Assembly: GCA_964356415.1 (NCBI GenBank)
Contig: CAYHHK010000003.1
Location: 14,222 to 78,221, forward strand
Length of the DNA stretch: 64,000 bases
Direction: 5' to 3'
DNA from: JAPLDB01 sp964356415
GTDB taxonomy: Bacteria > Bacteroidota > Bacteroidia > AKYH767-A > 2013-40CM-41-45
The notes below the pieces were generated by a model, which did not search any database, was not told the DNA's origin, and was given only the letters and a program-made list of their open reading frames with translations. The translations under genes were made by a program, and so were the position numbers. Of the stretch, positions 52,001-60,195 are shown in pieces; position 1 is the stretch's first letter; each line of letters starts with the position of its first letter.

Positions 52001-52554
52001 CAAGGTATGGTGCAAATTACAGCGACACACTGGAAGTGTTGGCATCCCCAGACTGCGGCGCCACATTTAACTCTTTGTATTTGAAAGGCGGACTGGATCT
52101 GGCAACAGCTCCTCAAAACAGTTCCACACCGTTTATTCCGGTTGCGTCCGAATGGAGAACGGATTCCATTGATGTTACTGCATTTACCGGTAACAATGAA
52201 GTAATATTCTCATTTGTAAACATCGGCAGGTATGGTCAGATCCTTTATGTAGATAATATCAGCCTCGGAGCTTTATTTACCCCCGTAAATTCATTTGATA
52301 AAAATTTTTATTTTTCTGTTTATCCGGATCCGGTGGTGGAAAATATTACGGTTGTATTACCCGGGGATATTGAACACGGGAAATTGGAATATGTCATCTG
52401 TGATGTTGCCGGGAAAGAAATTATCAAAGGCAACCCCGTGCTTTCAGAAAATGAATTCCGGGTTCCTGCCGATGCCCTGCCTGCCGGATTTTACTTTGTC
52501 AATGTTATGTCCGGAAACAGGAGAAGTATGCAAAGGTTCATCAAGGTGAAATAG
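49069..52554 (+). CDS. T9SS-exported BNR/sortilin-like repeat protein with PKD and MAM-like domains
   Basis: The 1161-residue protein has a signal peptide (SFFTHRLSAQ), then a long beta-propeller region with many BNR-type Asp boxes (SxDxGxxW forms such as STDKGLSWN, SADGGNTWT, SDDGGETWN, STNGGSSF, SLDRGISWN). A PKD-like domain (about 806-890, FSANYEAFYCPGDTISF) and a jelly-roll anchor-type domain (about 897-1067, QENFETGNFASGW, YVDNISL) follow. The end (about 1075-1160, VYPDPVVENITVV, ALPAGFYFVNVMSG, MQRFIKVK) is a type A sorting domain. It would be on the surface, perhaps as an adhesin or glycan-binding protein. Confidence 0.9.
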   Translation: MKKIISILILSFFTHRLSAQFLPKPAGTSDPSLPEWVKMMYGDEPNVWLIEKMHDEYYQDHNNKEDQHTAYYKLWRRFVQPYILEDGTIKFPTLQEKNHLKRQTENAARAHTRSTPWSFAGPEKHFRARYSAGDPVTQISWHANMYCIDQSMSNPNTVYSGGENGGVYKSTDKGLSWNYISRGEDMTTVGAIAVNPADENDVLVTADGETYRTMDGGANWSAPVPALGNTTVWQFMHNPANSLMVYAGTNNGFMRSADGGNTWTTVFNGECQSVAIKPGNPAEVYALQYDAGTKISYFYKSLDSGATFTIKPSGWFTVPAADIGLIESYGGRIAVTEANPNRIYVLLVGQSQSTAQLQLNGQIGVYKSDDGGETWNLPHGLIGAPYNAGTHPNMMTFSGDNNTYNQIYYNTALISSQLNADRIIVGGLSMWRSDDAGATFQAVGGYVGNVANIHPDNQEFKIYKTSPLTEEMWWACDGGINYSTDFVTTHESRTNGIYGTALWGFDQGWNDDIMVGGRYHNGNAARRDGYAQGVFEQLGGGEAATGYVNYSNEKKTYYSDIDGIVLPDTLNGIAGRFPVNTEPNESYVDNSSSRMMFDWDYWNVCYLGKDNKIYKSTNGGSSFGEYYSFGSVTGDKVYWIEQSRANSDVIYARQVVGNISKIWKSLDRGISWNEIPLPQNKRELNFTLSATDAGELWISYPKGTNGNKIYHSLNSGANWTNTTTAALDGFEIEAMCHQFGTDGGVYIGTYHGPVFYRNNTMPDWQVVGSGLPFISYPLRLVPFYRDNKIRLATWHLGIWESELYEPSAPVADFSANYEAFYCPGDTISFVPHAVASVAATYQWSFPGAIPASSTLMYPKVVYSAAGNFDVTLVVTDNGLNDTVTKINFIKTIGSGILPLQENFETGNFASGWKLQGTGTAASNWGILNTAGGFGASTYSMQYDNWAYDALGAHDAVWTAKYDLSGVQSAQLSFDIAYARYGANYSDTLEVLASPDCGATFNSLYLKGGLDLATAPQNSSTPFIPVASEWRTDSIDVTAFTGNNEVIFSFVNIGRYGQILYVDNISLGALFTPVNSFDKNFYFSVYPDPVVENITVVLPGDIEHGKLEYVICDVAGKEIIKGNPVLSENEFRVPADALPAGFYFVNVMSGNRRSMQRFIKVK

Positions 52555-52583
52555 TAATTTATACGGGCGACCGGTTCAATGAA

Positions 52584-53396
52584 TCACCTGACGGCTTCTG
52601 AAAGGATCTCTTTTATAAAAATACAAATGCCCATGAAAATAATAAACCAGCCGAACATTTTTTTCAGGGAAGCGGGTTGTAATTTCAAGGAGATTTTCAT
52701 TCCGATAAAAATCCCTGCCACGGAAAATATACCAAAGAGAAAAAGGAAACCGTAATCAATCTCTTTATGCCGCGACAGCATTTCTTGCGCGAAACCTCCG
52801 AGTGAGTTCACTGCAATGATCAGCAGGGAAGTACCCACACTCATCCTGACCGGAATTTTCGCAAAGAGAACAAGGGCAGGAATGATGATAAATCCGCCAC
52901 CAACACCAAGAATACCTGTAAGTACACCTGATACCAGTCCAATGGTTATTAGCCCAGGATAATTATAGTGGTGAAATTCTTCTTTTCCGGGTTCTTTGTA
53001 TGGTGCTTTCCGGATCATGTTGTAGCCGACAACCAGCATCAGTAAAGAAAATATTATCAGGATAAATAGTGCTTTGGAAAGGATGAATGGGGGAGTTTCA
53101 AAAATCGGGTCAGGAATCAACGGCATTAAGTACTTCCTGGTGAGGAAAACGCTGAGGATGGAAGGCGTGGCAAATATTAGTGCCGTTTTCAAATCTACCA
53201 GCTTTCTTTTCAGGTAGGTGATTCCGCCTGTGGCACTGGTAATTCCGACAATGAACAAACTTAATCCCGTTGCATCTACAGGGTTGATGTTCATGAGATA
53301 AACCATGATCGGCACTGTGAGAATGGAACCTCCGCTACCGAGTATTCCCAGCGAAACTCCTATAAGTATAGCACAGATGTAACCGAGTATCTCCAT
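52584..53396 (-). CDS. TSUP-family (TauE/SafE) sulfur-anion permease
   Basis: The 270-residue membrane protein has about eight segments and the internal repeat typical of the family, with GVSLGILGSGGSILTVPIMVYLM in the first half and GLVSGVLTGILGVGGGFIIIPALVLF in the second. Members export or import sulfite, sulfoacetate, taurine or related anions. It converges on the large T9SS gene. No sulfur gene is adjacent, so the substrate is open. Confidence 0.9.
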   Translation of the reverse strand: MEILGYICAILIGVSLGILGSGGSILTVPIMVYLMNINPVDATGLSLFIVGITSATGGITYLKRKLVDLKTALIFATPSILSVFLTRKYLMPLIPDPIFETPPFILSKALFILIIFSLLMLVVGYNMIRKAPYKEPGKEEFHHYNYPGLITIGLVSGVLTGILGVGGGFIIIPALVLFAKIPVRMSVGTSLLIIAVNSLGGFAQEMLSRHKEIDYGFLFLFGIFSVAGIFIGMKISLKLQPASLKKMFGWFIIFMGICIFIKEILSEAVR

Positions 53397-53739
53397 TTAA
53401 AGAATAGGAAGGATTGGTTTAAAGAAATTTCAGGCAAAGTACCGTAAAGCAACAAACATTTTCCGGACGAAAGTTAGACAAAAATGGTTGCAACCTGAGC
53501 CGGCACAAGCGATGTTACCCAACTTAAAAAATAGTAGTCTCTTTTTTTCTTTCGCCTAAATAATTTTTTCGGGTCATTCAATAATTTATGTTTACAGAAC
53601 CCACACACGCAGTGTTTATTTAAACGCCAAAAGTAATGGTTTATCTGGCAAAAAAAATCCCGCCCCATCCGGAATCTGCTTGGAGACAAGCACGCAGCTA
53701 ACGGAATGAGACAGGATGAAAAAAGCAGAGAGAAAGCGA
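53397..53739. other. Intergenic, no feature recognised
   Basis: The stretch between the ssb gene and the TauE-like gene, both on the minus strand, has a Lys/Cys-rich frame at 53474-53689 that lacks coding character. No strong hairpin or repeat was seen. Confidence 0.5.
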
Positions 53740-54078
53740 TCAGTTTTTTTTCCCAAGCATCAGTAATTCACCAACCACAATTTCAGTGACGTACTTCTTT
53801 TCACCTTCCTTGTTGGTGTAGCTGCGACTGGTAAGTTTACCTTCTATGGCAATCTCAGCACCCTTTTCAAGGTACTTTTCTGCAATGGAGGCCGTCTTGC
53901 CCCACATCACAATGTTGTGCCATACGGTGTCTTTCACCTTTTCACCTTTGGCATTTTTGTAGATTTCATCTGTTGCCAGGGTAAAACGGGAGACTTTTTT
54001 TCCGCCTTCCAGCTCTTTTGTTTCCGGATTTGCTCCGATGTGTCCGATCAGTCGGACGCTGTTTCTTAAACCATTCAT
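53740..54078 (-). CDS. ssb: Single-stranded DNA-binding protein
   Basis: The 112-residue protein is one OB fold with the SSB start NSVRLIGHIGANPETKELEGGKKVSRFTLAT and the DTVWHNIVMWGKTASIAEKYLEKGAEIAIEGKL segment. It is short: the flexible tail and acidic DDDIPF-like tip that recruits repair proteins are missing, and the chain ends GELLMLGKKN. It may be an accessory SSB paralogue. It is monocistronic. Confidence 0.92.
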   Translation of the reverse strand: MNGLRNSVRLIGHIGANPETKELEGGKKVSRFTLATDEIYKNAKGEKVKDTVWHNIVMWGKTASIAEKYLEKGAEIAIEGKLTSRSYTNKEGEKKYVTEIVVGELLMLGKKN

Positions 54079-54304
54079 AGTTTTTAAATTTTAATTGTTA
54101 GAGATCAATTACTTTTGTTTGGCGCGCACTTATTTAGTAATTATGGGTACAAAGATGAAATGATGTAATTAATCCTGAAACCAATATGTGAAGGATTATT
54201 TATATGGTACAGGAAAGTAAGTTTGATATAATAGAAGAAAAAGGGAGATGGCACTGAGGAATAAGCAACAGGAGAAAGGCAAAAGTCAAGAAGAAAGTAG
54301 AATT

Positions 54305-54651
54305 ATGGTGCATAATGAGACATTCAGAAAACTGGCTTTGTCTTTTCCCAAAGCAATTGAGCAATCTCATTTTGAAAAGACATCTTTCAGGGTAGAGAAA
54401 AAAATATTTGCCACGCTGGATGAAAAAAATAGCCTGGTTGCCTTGAAACTCTCCCGGATTGATCGAAGTGTCTTCGTTGATTTATCGAGGGGGGGGGGGC
54501 AGTATATCCTGTGACGGGGAAATGGGGATTGTGCGGGTATACTTATTTTCAACTGAGAAAAGTTAAAAAACAATTATTGATTGAGGCGCTCACCATTTCC
54601 TATTGTAGCATGGCGCCGAAGAAACTTGTGGAAGTATATACCAATAATTAA
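54305..54651 (+). pseudogene. YjbR/MmcQ family protein broken at an 11-G tract
   Basis: The first part (ATG 54305, or 54248 for a longer start) reads ETFRKLALSFPKAIEQSHFEKTSF and KLSRIDRSVFVDLSR, the YjbR/MmcQ fold. The frame ends at a stop just after G11 (54489-54499). The next frame continues the family: AVYPVTGKWGLCGYTYFQL, then LLIEALTISYCSMAPKKLVEVY and a stop at 54649. A tract of 9 or 12 G would restore one frame. This can be a sequencing error, a true frameshift or a phase-variable switch. The family is small and of unclear function. Confidence 0.8.
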
Positions 54652-54856
54652 TATTGGTTTGAGATGAAGAAGAAAAGTAAATGTAACAGTAAGGCAAACC
54701 ATCTTTAATTTGTAATATATCTGAAGGATGAAAACTTAAAATGAAATTTCCTGTTGACTTAGCGGGAAAAATTAACCGATGAGCGGAATTTCGTGTACCT
54801 GTTTATATTTGGCTATTCAGGCAATAAGTTGTTTTTTTGATCCTCAGATCTTATGC

Positions 54857-55375
54857 ATGGCTATTAAATTGATCCGGTTTACAACAACCATTGTCAAATT
54901 CGGTGCACAGGGCGACAAGACCGGATGGAGTTATATAGTAGTCCCGGCAGATATTGCTGAGAGGCTTTGTCCCGGTAACCGCAGGGGATTTCGCACCAAA
55001 GGAAAGATCGACAATTACAAATTTTCAGGAAAAAGTATTATTCCGCTGGGGAAAGGTGAATTTATTTTTACCGTTGATGCGAAGATTAGAAAGGCCATAG
55101 GCAAAAGGGTGGGAGCGATGGTAACTCTGGAGATTGCATTCGACAAAACGGAGTATAAGATAAATACTGAGTTCACAGTTTGTCTGGCCGATGAACCTGA
55201 AGCATTGCAATTTTTCAATTCACTTACCGGATCACACCAGCGTTACTTTTCAAAATGGATTGAGTCTGCCAAGACTGAAGACACGAAAGCAAAACGAATT
55301 GCACAAAGCATCAATGCGTTTCTAAAAAAACAGGGCTTTCCGGAGATGATGCGGGCTAATAAAAAGGCGGGATAG
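54857..55375 (+). CDS. DUF1905/YdeI-OmdA-associated domain protein
   Basis: From the ATG at 54857 the protein has 172 residues; a longer frame from 54779 adds a cysteine-rich tail unlike the family. The first 95 residues form a DUF1905-type small barrel (FGAQGDKTGWSYIVVPADIAERL, TKGKIDNYKFSGKSIIPLGKGEF). The rest has the OmdA/YdeI helical motif (FNSLTGSHQRYFSKWIESAKTEDTKAKRIAQ). YdeI relatives were linked to peptide or bacteriocin resistance; the biochemical role is not known. Confidence 0.85.
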   Translation: MAIKLIRFTTTIVKFGAQGDKTGWSYIVVPADIAERLCPGNRRGFRTKGKIDNYKFSGKSIIPLGKGEFIFTVDAKIRKAIGKRVGAMVTLEIAFDKTEYKINTEFTVCLADEPEALQFFNSLTGSHQRYFSKWIESAKTEDTKAKRIAQSINAFLKKQGFPEMMRANKKAG

Positions 55376-55425
55376 ATTTATTCTTTAAAATTCATTACCG
55401 AGCCAGGAGGATTGATTGAAAAATT

Positions 55426-55487
55426 ATTGCCACAGATTCACAGATTGAAGATTATTGATTGTTTAGAATCTGTGAATCAGTGGCAAT
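55426..55487. repeat. Large hairpin of CACAGATT words
   Basis: A 21-bp arm at 55426-55446 pairs with 55467-55487 with one mismatch, around a 20-nt loop. The arm contains GCCACAGATTCACAGATT. It sits between two convergent genes and is not followed by a T run. Confidence 0.9.
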
Positions 55488-55593
55488 CCATTTTATTTTA
55501 AGCGAAAGAATTCTTTGTCCAGCCTATTGTTAGGGTGCTATAGTCTGGTTATATTAAAAAAATAATTCAGCGGATCACATTCAATCAAAAAAA

Positions 55594-55614
55594 TAATCTG
55601 CGAATCTGCGGCAA
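55594..55614. repeat. Second, diverged copy of the CACAGATT arm
   Basis: AATCTGCGAATCTGCGGCAA (55595-55614), read in reverse complement, is a variant of the left arm at 55426, with CACAGATT changed to GCAGATT at both word positions. Confidence 0.7.
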
Positions 55615-55667
55615 GTTATTTTGGTTTTAGCAAACCTATTAGGCTGCTACAGATTCATTGAATGTAG

Positions 55668-56366
55668 CTATAAAATCTGTTTCAACTCATTCAACGCTGC
55701 AATCTCATGCGTAATAATTTCAGAATGCGTAATCCTTTTAGGATTGAAATAGATCGCATCCCATCCCGCATTCTGTGCGCCCAATACATCCACTTCCAAT
55801 CCGTCACCGATCATAATACATTCTTCCGCTTTTGTTTTTGCTGAATCAACAGCATAATAGAAAATATTTACATCAGGTTTTTTGTAACCCACATGTTCGC
55901 TGATGATGATGTTTCTGAAAAATTTTCTGATCCCTGTGCCATCCAATTTCACAAATTGCGCTTCATGAAACCCATTCGTGATGATATGCAGCACATATTT
56001 TTCATGCAAATATTCAAGGATTTCAAATGCATCAGGAAACAAATGATTCCTTTTGGGTGCTGCACTTACATAATCATCAGACATGTGAGCTGATATTTTT
56101 TCTACTGCCTCTATTCCCATATCCCAAAAGGTAAATTCAAAGCGTTTATTTCTGAGGGTCGCCTTGTCAATCTTCCCCAGTCTGTATTGCTCCCACATCA
56201 TGGCATTTCGCTCCTGGTATTTGCCAATGAAATGTTCAGGGGATTTAATACCAAGGTCTGCCAACTTGTATTTTTCATACAATTCATACAAAGTCTCAGA
56301 AGAGTTTCTGTCAAAATCCCAGAGGGTATTGTCAAGGTCGAAAAAGATATGACTGTATTTTTTCAA
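55668..56366 (-). CDS. HAD-family hydrolase, YjjG-type pyrimidine 5'-nucleotidase
   Basis: The 232-residue protein is read from the TTG at 56366, which gives the usual start KKYSHIFFDLDNTLWDFD; the ATG-containing longer frame overlaps the upstream gene. HAD motif I is DLDNT, motif II is THE-like in HIITNGF, motif III has the Lys in GYKKPD and motif IV is IGDGLEVDVLGAQNAG. YjjG enzymes remove phosphate from non-canonical pyrimidine nucleotides. The gene lies 22 bp behind the membrane protein gene at 56389. Confidence 0.88.
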   Translation of the reverse strand: MKKYSHIFFDLDNTLWDFDRNSSETLYELYEKYKLADLGIKSPEHFIGKYQERNAMMWEQYRLGKIDKATLRNKRFEFTFWDMGIEAVEKISAHMSDDYVSAAPKRNHLFPDAFEILEYLHEKYVLHIITNGFHEAQFVKLDGTGIRKFFRNIIISEHVGYKKPDVNIFYYAVDSAKTKAEECIMIGDGLEVDVLGAQNAGWDAIYFNPKRITHSEIITHEIAALNELKQIL

Positions 56367-56388
56367 GCTGTCAGTTTTGGAATTGTAA

Positions 56389-56955
56389 TTACTTAACAAT
56401 TTCCGGGATGTTGCGTACGTGCGAGATCTCAAAAATGGATGTCAGTAACAAAGACCAGCAGGTAATGGAGATAAGCATATACCAGAGAATTTTTTTATTA
56501 TTTGACTCAAAACGAGCCATGATAAATGTCCCAATTGGAATGGAAAAGATGATTGGCGTCAGCGCTGCCAGACCCATAAGGCCGTAACCTTGCCATATTT
56601 TAATGATCCTTCTGTTACGGGTGGTAAAAAGTTTTTTCTTTGGATTGTTTTTTAATACATAGTCGTACCTGACCTCAATGGGCGCATCAACATCCACCAC
56701 AAGCTCTGAAAACATGGGATTTTTTCTTTTGAAAACATGAAAATAGTAAGCTCTGATTTTTCTGTAAAGTTTTAAAATCCACTTGCTGAGGTATAGGAAA
56801 AACCAAACGCCCAGCATGCCTCCGAGGATTGCGAAAAGATTTGTCTCAAAAAAGGTGAAATCATAATTCTCATTCAGGTAAACGAAAGAAGGCCCGAAAG
56901 CAAACTTTACACTGCTGATAAGTATCAACGATAATATTTTTAGAAATTGATCCAA
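56389..56955 (-). CDS. Small membrane protein, possibly small multidrug export family
   Basis: The 188-residue protein has about four hydrophobic segments (residues 5-25, 38-58, 120-145 and 155-178) and a basic loop with YYFHVFKRKNPMFSELV. The stretch GYGLMGLAALTPIIFSIPIGTFIMARF resembles the Sm_multidrug_ex family and SNARE-associated exporters, but the match is weak. It is coupled with the HAD gene. Confidence 0.55.
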   Translation of the reverse strand: MDQFLKILSLILISSVKFAFGPSFVYLNENYDFTFFETNLFAILGGMLGVWFFLYLSKWILKLYRKIRAYYFHVFKRKNPMFSELVVDVDAPIEVRYDYVLKNNPKKKLFTTRNRRIIKIWQGYGLMGLAALTPIIFSIPIGTFIMARFESNNKKILWYMLISITCWSLLLTSIFEISHVRNIPEIVK

Positions 56956-57026
56956 ATTGATGTTGTGTTTTGGAAAGAAATAACAATAATGCTACGTGAA
57001 ACTTTGAAAAGCGAAAAAATACCGGC

Positions 57027-57674
57027 TCAGATTTTTGTTCCGAAGGCCAGATCGCCGGCATCCCCTAAGCCGGGAACAATGTATGCCTGCGCGGTGAGTT
57101 CTTCGTCAATCGCACCGGCCCAGATGGTTATGTTAGTGGAAAGATGACTTTTAAGGTAATTCACTCCCTGCATACTTGCCAGCGCACATACAATATGCGT
57201 ATGCTTTGGAATTCCCCGTTCCATCAATGCTTTATATGTCATGACAATACTAGATCCTGTTGCCAGCATCGGATCGCAGAGAATCAGGACACGATCGGAG
57301 AGTGAAGGACTTGAAACATACTCCAGTTTGATCTCAAAACTTCCGTCTTTATGGTGTTTCCGGTACGCACTGATGAATGCGTTGTCTGCCTGATCGAAGT
57401 AGTCAAGTATTCCTTCATGCAGTGGTAATCCCGCGCGAAGAATGGTACCTACAATTGGCTGTTCTTTCAGTACCGGTACTGATGCAATGCCCAGCGGTGT
57501 GGAAACAGCCTTCAAAGTAAACTCACACATCTTACTGATCTCATAAGCAAATATCTGCCCCATCCGCTGCAGGTTTTTCCTGAAACGCATGCGGTCTTTC
57601 TGTATCTCTATATCACGGATTTCGCTGAGATACTGGTTGATGATGGAGTTGCTATGACTTAGATTATGAACCAT
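57027..57674 (-). CDS. upp: Uracil phosphoribosyltransferase
   Basis: The 215-residue protein has the PRPP-binding loop VLILCDPMLATGSSIVMTYKAL, the N-terminal RxGLPLHEG segment (LRAGLPLHEGILDYF), and AGAIDEELTAQAYIVPGLGDAGDLAFG at the C-terminus, which binds uracil. It salvages uracil to UMP. No ATG alternative is better. It is followed upstream by a repeat-rich spacer. Confidence 0.95.
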   Translation of the reverse strand: MVHNLSHSNSIINQYLSEIRDIEIQKDRMRFRKNLQRMGQIFAYEISKMCEFTLKAVSTPLGIASVPVLKEQPIVGTILRAGLPLHEGILDYFDQADNAFISAYRKHHKDGSFEIKLEYVSSPSLSDRVLILCDPMLATGSSIVMTYKALMERGIPKHTHIVCALASMQGVNYLKSHLSTNITIWAGAIDEELTAQAYIVPGLGDAGDLAFGTKI

Positions 57675-57757
57675 ATTTTTTTTATCTACTGGATTAATAA
57701 TTGAACCAAATCTTTAACCACCGGGAATTTTTTTGACTTCAAAGTGTCACAAAAAAA

Positions 57758-57905
57758 CCTTAGAGTTTCTCTGTGTATCTCCGTTTCTCCGTGGTTTTGA
57801 TTTTTCATGTACAGTGTTGAAACTGAAGTCAAGTAGTTTAAAACAGCAATAAACCACAGAGGGCCACAGAGTTTATTTCAGTCAATCTCCGCGCTTCCGT
57901 GGTGA
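57758..57905. repeat. Inverted pair of CCACAGAG/CTCTGTGG words
   Basis: The left part (57770-57797) contains CTCTGTGTATCTCCG and TTTCTCCGTGGTTT; the right part (57850-57872) contains AAACCACAGAGGGCCACAGAG. A further CTCCGCGCTTCCGTGGTGAG follows at 57887-57906. It fills the spacer between upp and the acetyltransferase-like gene. Confidence 0.8.
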
Positions 57906-57911
57906 GTGATT

Positions 57912-58820
57912 TCATTTTAACCAACGGAACGGCAATGGTAATTTATTTTTTCTGATTTGTAAATATACAATTTCCTTTGATCCAAAACTTTTATAAAAAC
58001 GCGCCAGTCCGGCATCCATTGAACCCTCAAAATCAAGGTTCATTGCTTCTGGTGAATGGGTTTTAATAAAATGATCTATGATCAAAGTCATGGCACCGGT
58101 TTCTTTAGCTTTTGCCCCTGTAGCTGAAAAGAGAAAGATGTACTCTTTATTCGACCGGATGAAAATGGCTCCGGCTTCAAGTTTGCCATCTTGTTCAATT
58201 CCAAGTTGGGTAATCAGGTTCCTTTTGATTCCTTCGGCAACAAGCCTATCAAGTATAGAGTAGTCTTTTTCTTTCAATGTCGCAATGTCTTTTCCCCGAT
58301 TCGATTTAAACAGATCAATCAGCATTCCGCTCTCAAAATCGTTAACTACAGAAAGCGAATTTTGCTGAGCCCGCTTCAAATTGCGTTTCAGATTTTCAGA
58401 ATAGTTTTTCTGAATTGCCTCATATGGCTTGCTCAGATCAAGATGATGTGTGAGCCGCTCAGTGATTTTAAAATCTTGCAGTGAAATTTTATTCTCATGA
58501 TTCAACTGGATCTCTATAAGGCGAAAACTTTCAGGAATGGCAGCAATAATTTTTTCAACCGTTGATGCTGTCAATATTTCTTTTCCAAATACACCAAGCT
58601 GCTGTGTGAAGAAAGGCTGGTACAAATAACTCAACCCATATTTCTTCCGTGACGTAAGAGGGAAAACAGAGTGATATTCGTCTTCTACCAGCGCCTGCCA
58701 TCCCGGAGAAACAATGTTGAGAAACCATGATTTTGCATACACCATTCCATTATAGCTGGCATCAATGGCCGCATCCCATTTTTCAGGATCTATTTCTGAA
58801 TGTGACTGGTAACTGATCAT
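57912..58820 (-). CDS. GNAT/FemAB-like acyltransferase fold protein
   Basis: The 302-residue protein shows two halves of a GNAT fold: KSWFLNIVSPGWQALVEDEYHSVFPLTSRKKYGLSYLYQPFFTQQLGVFG near the start and a second half with LTHHLDLSKPYEAIQKNYSENLKRNLKRAQQ and GAIFIRSNKEYIFLFSATGAKAKETGAMTLIIDHFI. This matches the peptidoglycan-bridge/FemX-like family seen often in Bacteroidota. It overlaps the upstream polysaccharide deacetylase-like gene by 4 bp. Substrate unknown. Confidence 0.75.
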   Translation of the reverse strand: MISYQSHSEIDPEKWDAAIDASYNGMVYAKSWFLNIVSPGWQALVEDEYHSVFPLTSRKKYGLSYLYQPFFTQQLGVFGKEILTASTVEKIIAAIPESFRLIEIQLNHENKISLQDFKITERLTHHLDLSKPYEAIQKNYSENLKRNLKRAQQNSLSVVNDFESGMLIDLFKSNRGKDIATLKEKDYSILDRLVAEGIKRNLITQLGIEQDGKLEAGAIFIRSNKEYIFLFSATGAKAKETGAMTLIIDHFIKTHSPEAMNLDFEGSMDAGLARFYKSFGSKEIVYLQIRKNKLPLPFRWLK

Positions 58821-60121
58821 GAAGCAACTGCCTTAACCATTTGTGAGTACAGATCTTTCCAGCCAACCCATGGTGAAATTTCACTCAGCGATTCATTGTG
58901 CCATAAAGAAATAAACGTACCATCCACCGCTCGCACTTCAGCAGCCAGCGATTTGATCATGTTCAATGCTTCTTCCGGCTTTACTTTAAGGTAGTATCTG
59001 AATGTCGCATCCATGAGAGCAAACGGATGAATGCGGAGTTTTGTCGTTACCTCCCGATCGAGATCATAAAATAAAAATGGCGAACACGTGCTGGCCCTGA
59101 ATCCCACATCACCCGCATGTCCCATTGAATAATCATCGGTAATGTCCTGGTCGATCAGGTTGCGGTATGTCGATGGAAATTTCAGCATCAGAAAATGTTG
59201 CCTTGTTTTTGTTACATCCCGGCGAATGATTTTTTTCAGACGGCTTTTTTCTTGTGCAATTTTTTCAGGTGATGTATTGGAGGCGTATGACGGATGAATG
59301 CCACACTCATTGTAATCAGCAATGTATTTTATGAGCGACTGAAATTTTTTACTTGTCACGGGTACATTCTTGTCGTTTTCAGAATAATCGCCAAGCAGGA
59401 AAAAATATATGCATGTCAGACCATACTCCTGCTGAAGTGAAAACAGTTGTGCGTAAGTGTCATAGGGGTCATGCCTATTCCCTGCAAGCACGAGAATGCG
59501 ATTCAGAAATACAGACAGTTTTAGCTGGACAAGGCTTCTTGCCAATGCTCCCGTTGTCCGTACAATGCCTTTTTCTTTGAATGCATAAGCATTGTCAATG
59601 TCTATGGTGGAGATAAATTTATATGTTCTCTTGTGGAACTCAATCCCGGGAAATTTTTGCAGCAGCAAATCCCTGATCTGCTTTGCCCATATATCTACCA
59701 GCGGCTTTTGTAAAAATCCTTTTTTCCATGCCAGTGATTCCTTTACTTCAAACCTGTCATACACATCGCGCTCATGCGGAAGATATTCTTCATACCTCGA
59801 TACAAGATAAAATGCCGCAGCAAATGGGTCGAAAGGGAAGGCGTATTTTGGATGTGTTGCAAAGAATGCTTTTGATGAGCCCCAGTCAAAAACAGAAATA
59901 TCCTGGGCCTGAATTCCTTTTTCAAACAATAATTTTGTACTGAAGAAAAACAATTCATCATCCAGCGGAGTTTCAGCATATGATAATTTTGGCAGTGTAC
60001 TTTGCCTGAATGCAGTTGCATCATTCGTCAGACTGTATTCAATTCCAAGAAGATCTCTGAAAATAAAATCAAATATGTAATGAAGCCGGGGAGAGGAAGC
60101 AGGTGAGAAGATCTGGAGCAT
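58817..60121 (-). CDS. Polysaccharide deacetylase family protein (DUF7033-type)
   Basis: The 434-residue protein has an N-terminal domain and a C-terminal deacetylase part with FISTIDIDNAYAFKEKG, which holds the metal-binding Asp pair, and LGDYSENDKNVPVTSKKFQSLI, HPSYASNTSPEKIAQEKSRL with the conserved His, and DDYSMGHAGDVGFRASTCSPF. The family is common next to acetyltransferase-like genes in Bacteroidota. It may act on envelope glycans. Its stop overlaps the following gene start by 4 bp. Confidence 0.82.
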   Translation of the reverse strand: MLQIFSPASSPRLHYIFDFIFRDLLGIEYSLTNDATAFRQSTLPKLSYAETPLDDELFFFSTKLLFEKGIQAQDISVFDWGSSKAFFATHPKYAFPFDPFAAAFYLVSRYEEYLPHERDVYDRFEVKESLAWKKGFLQKPLVDIWAKQIRDLLLQKFPGIEFHKRTYKFISTIDIDNAYAFKEKGIVRTTGALARSLVQLKLSVFLNRILVLAGNRHDPYDTYAQLFSLQQEYGLTCIYFFLLGDYSENDKNVPVTSKKFQSLIKYIADYNECGIHPSYASNTSPEKIAQEKSRLKKIIRRDVTKTRQHFLMLKFPSTYRNLIDQDITDDYSMGHAGDVGFRASTCSPFLFYDLDREVTTKLRIHPFALMDATFRYYLKVKPEEALNMIKSLAAEVRAVDGTFISLWHNESLSEISPWVGWKDLYSQMVKAVAS

Positions 60122-60195
60122 TTGTCCGCAAAACTAATAATTGTAAGCAGGAGCGGAAACGCAATGTATTTGGATGGATTTGTCCCGCTTTCCGT

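Noticed and set aside
53474..53689. 71-codon minus-strand frame with CXXC-like residues
   Set aside because: No start context, no domain, low-complexity lysine stretch, and no neighbour support.
54248..54304. Longer start of the YjbR/MmcQ gene
   Set aside because: The extra 19 residues are Lys/Gln/Glu-rich and unlike the family start, so 54305 is preferred, but it cannot be excluded.
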